Source of the DNA: Bacteroidaceae bacterium
Lineage (GTDB): Bacteria; Bacteroidota; Bacteroidia; Bacteroidales; Bacteroidaceae
Reading direction: 5' to 3'
DNA: 41,400 nucleotides
Assembly (NCBI GenBank): GCA_017429945.1
Contig: JAFRNY010000042.1
Location: forward strand, 1 to 41,400
A program made the translations under genes and the position numbers. Each line of letters begins with the position of its first letter. Positions within the stretch are counted from its first letter, which is position 1. Of this stretch, positions 41,293 to 41,400 are shown piece by piece. The notes below the pieces were generated by a model, which was not told the origin of the DNA, did no database searches, and saw nothing but the letters and a program-made list of their open reading frames with translations.

Positions 41293-41400
41293 TGGTTATT
41301 GACTTTCGGTCGAGTCTGCTTACGCTCGGCAGAGCTCAAACGAGTTTAGCTATGCTCTCTCTTAATCGCAGCCTTCGCCATTTGTCATTCGTCATTCGTC
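41293..41400. other. Intergenic end of window with short repeats
   Basis: Contains small imperfect hairpins (around 41311-41340 and 41333-41352) and ends in GTCATTC heptamers (about 41380-41400) of the kind seen beside other genes. No coding signal. Confidence 0.5.

Noticed and set aside
1-41400. tRNA, rRNA, insertion sequences or phage genes
   Set aside because: No tRNA-like cloverleaf or conserved T-loop word, no rRNA stretches and no transposase or integrase motif were found on either strand.

Overview
The window reads as chromosomal DNA of a Bacteroidales bacterium, probably a Prevotellaceae-like lineage with moderately GC-rich genes. Reasons: genes are preceded by TAnnTTTG -7 boxes, often with TTTG about 20 bp upstream, rather than by Shine-Dalgarno sequences; there is a type IX secretion gene (porQ) next to cmk and ispH; there is a TonB-ExbB-ExbD-ExbD cluster and a DUF3822 gene; and two secreted proteins end in type IX sorting-like tails. 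No phage, plasmid, transposase, CRISPR, rRNA or tRNA signal was seen.

Layout. 1-5.8 kb (minus strand): recJ and two tandem Omp28-like secreted proteins. 5.7-6.8 kb: a 1.1 kb gene-free region with a duplicated purine-rich element, a foldable segment and a 22-bp-phased array of ACCGGT palindromes. 6.8-13.5 kb (plus): a probable operon of a membrane-anchored TPR/LuxR-type regulator, a small secreted basic protein and a 1443-residue regulatory-domain/macroglobulin-like surface protein. 13.7-16.3 kb (minus): porQ-cmk-ispH. 16.5-22.7 kb (plus): tonB, polyprenyl synthetase, tatD, exbB, a 4-TM protein, exbD, exbD and an Lrp/AsnC regulator. 22.8-25.3 kb (minus): an AraC regulator and a RecD-like helicase. 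25.4-31.1 kb (plus): a membrane coiled-coil protein, DUF3822, rsmD, alaS, a MerR regulator and a small secreted protein. 31.2-33.3 kb (minus): dnaG. 33.5-34.3 kb: an unrecognised membrane protein. 34.4-41.2 kb: a rhamnogalacturonan-I module of GH105, DUF362, PL26-like exo-lyase and DUF4861. PL26 would release unsaturated oligosaccharides and GH105 would trim the unsaturated end sugar.

The most unusual signal is in the repeats. (1) Two loci 28 kb apart carry ACCGGT palindromes whose centres are exactly 22 bp apart; the second ends in a perfect 21-bp-arm inverted repeat. (2) Short tandem repeats of 7-8 bp touch many gene ends, supply the last codons and stop of recJ and cmk, and occur inside tatD and alaS without breaking the frame. 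The recJ, tatD and alaS copies share the exact 10-mer TCAATCCTCA. (3) A GC-rich palindromic repeat sits inside the DUF4861 gene as a 39-bp (13-codon) in-frame insertion flanked by a 12-bp near-duplicate. Together these suggest that non-coding repeat families here spread into coding sequence and are tolerated when in frame.

All identifications are by reading motifs; no database search was possible.
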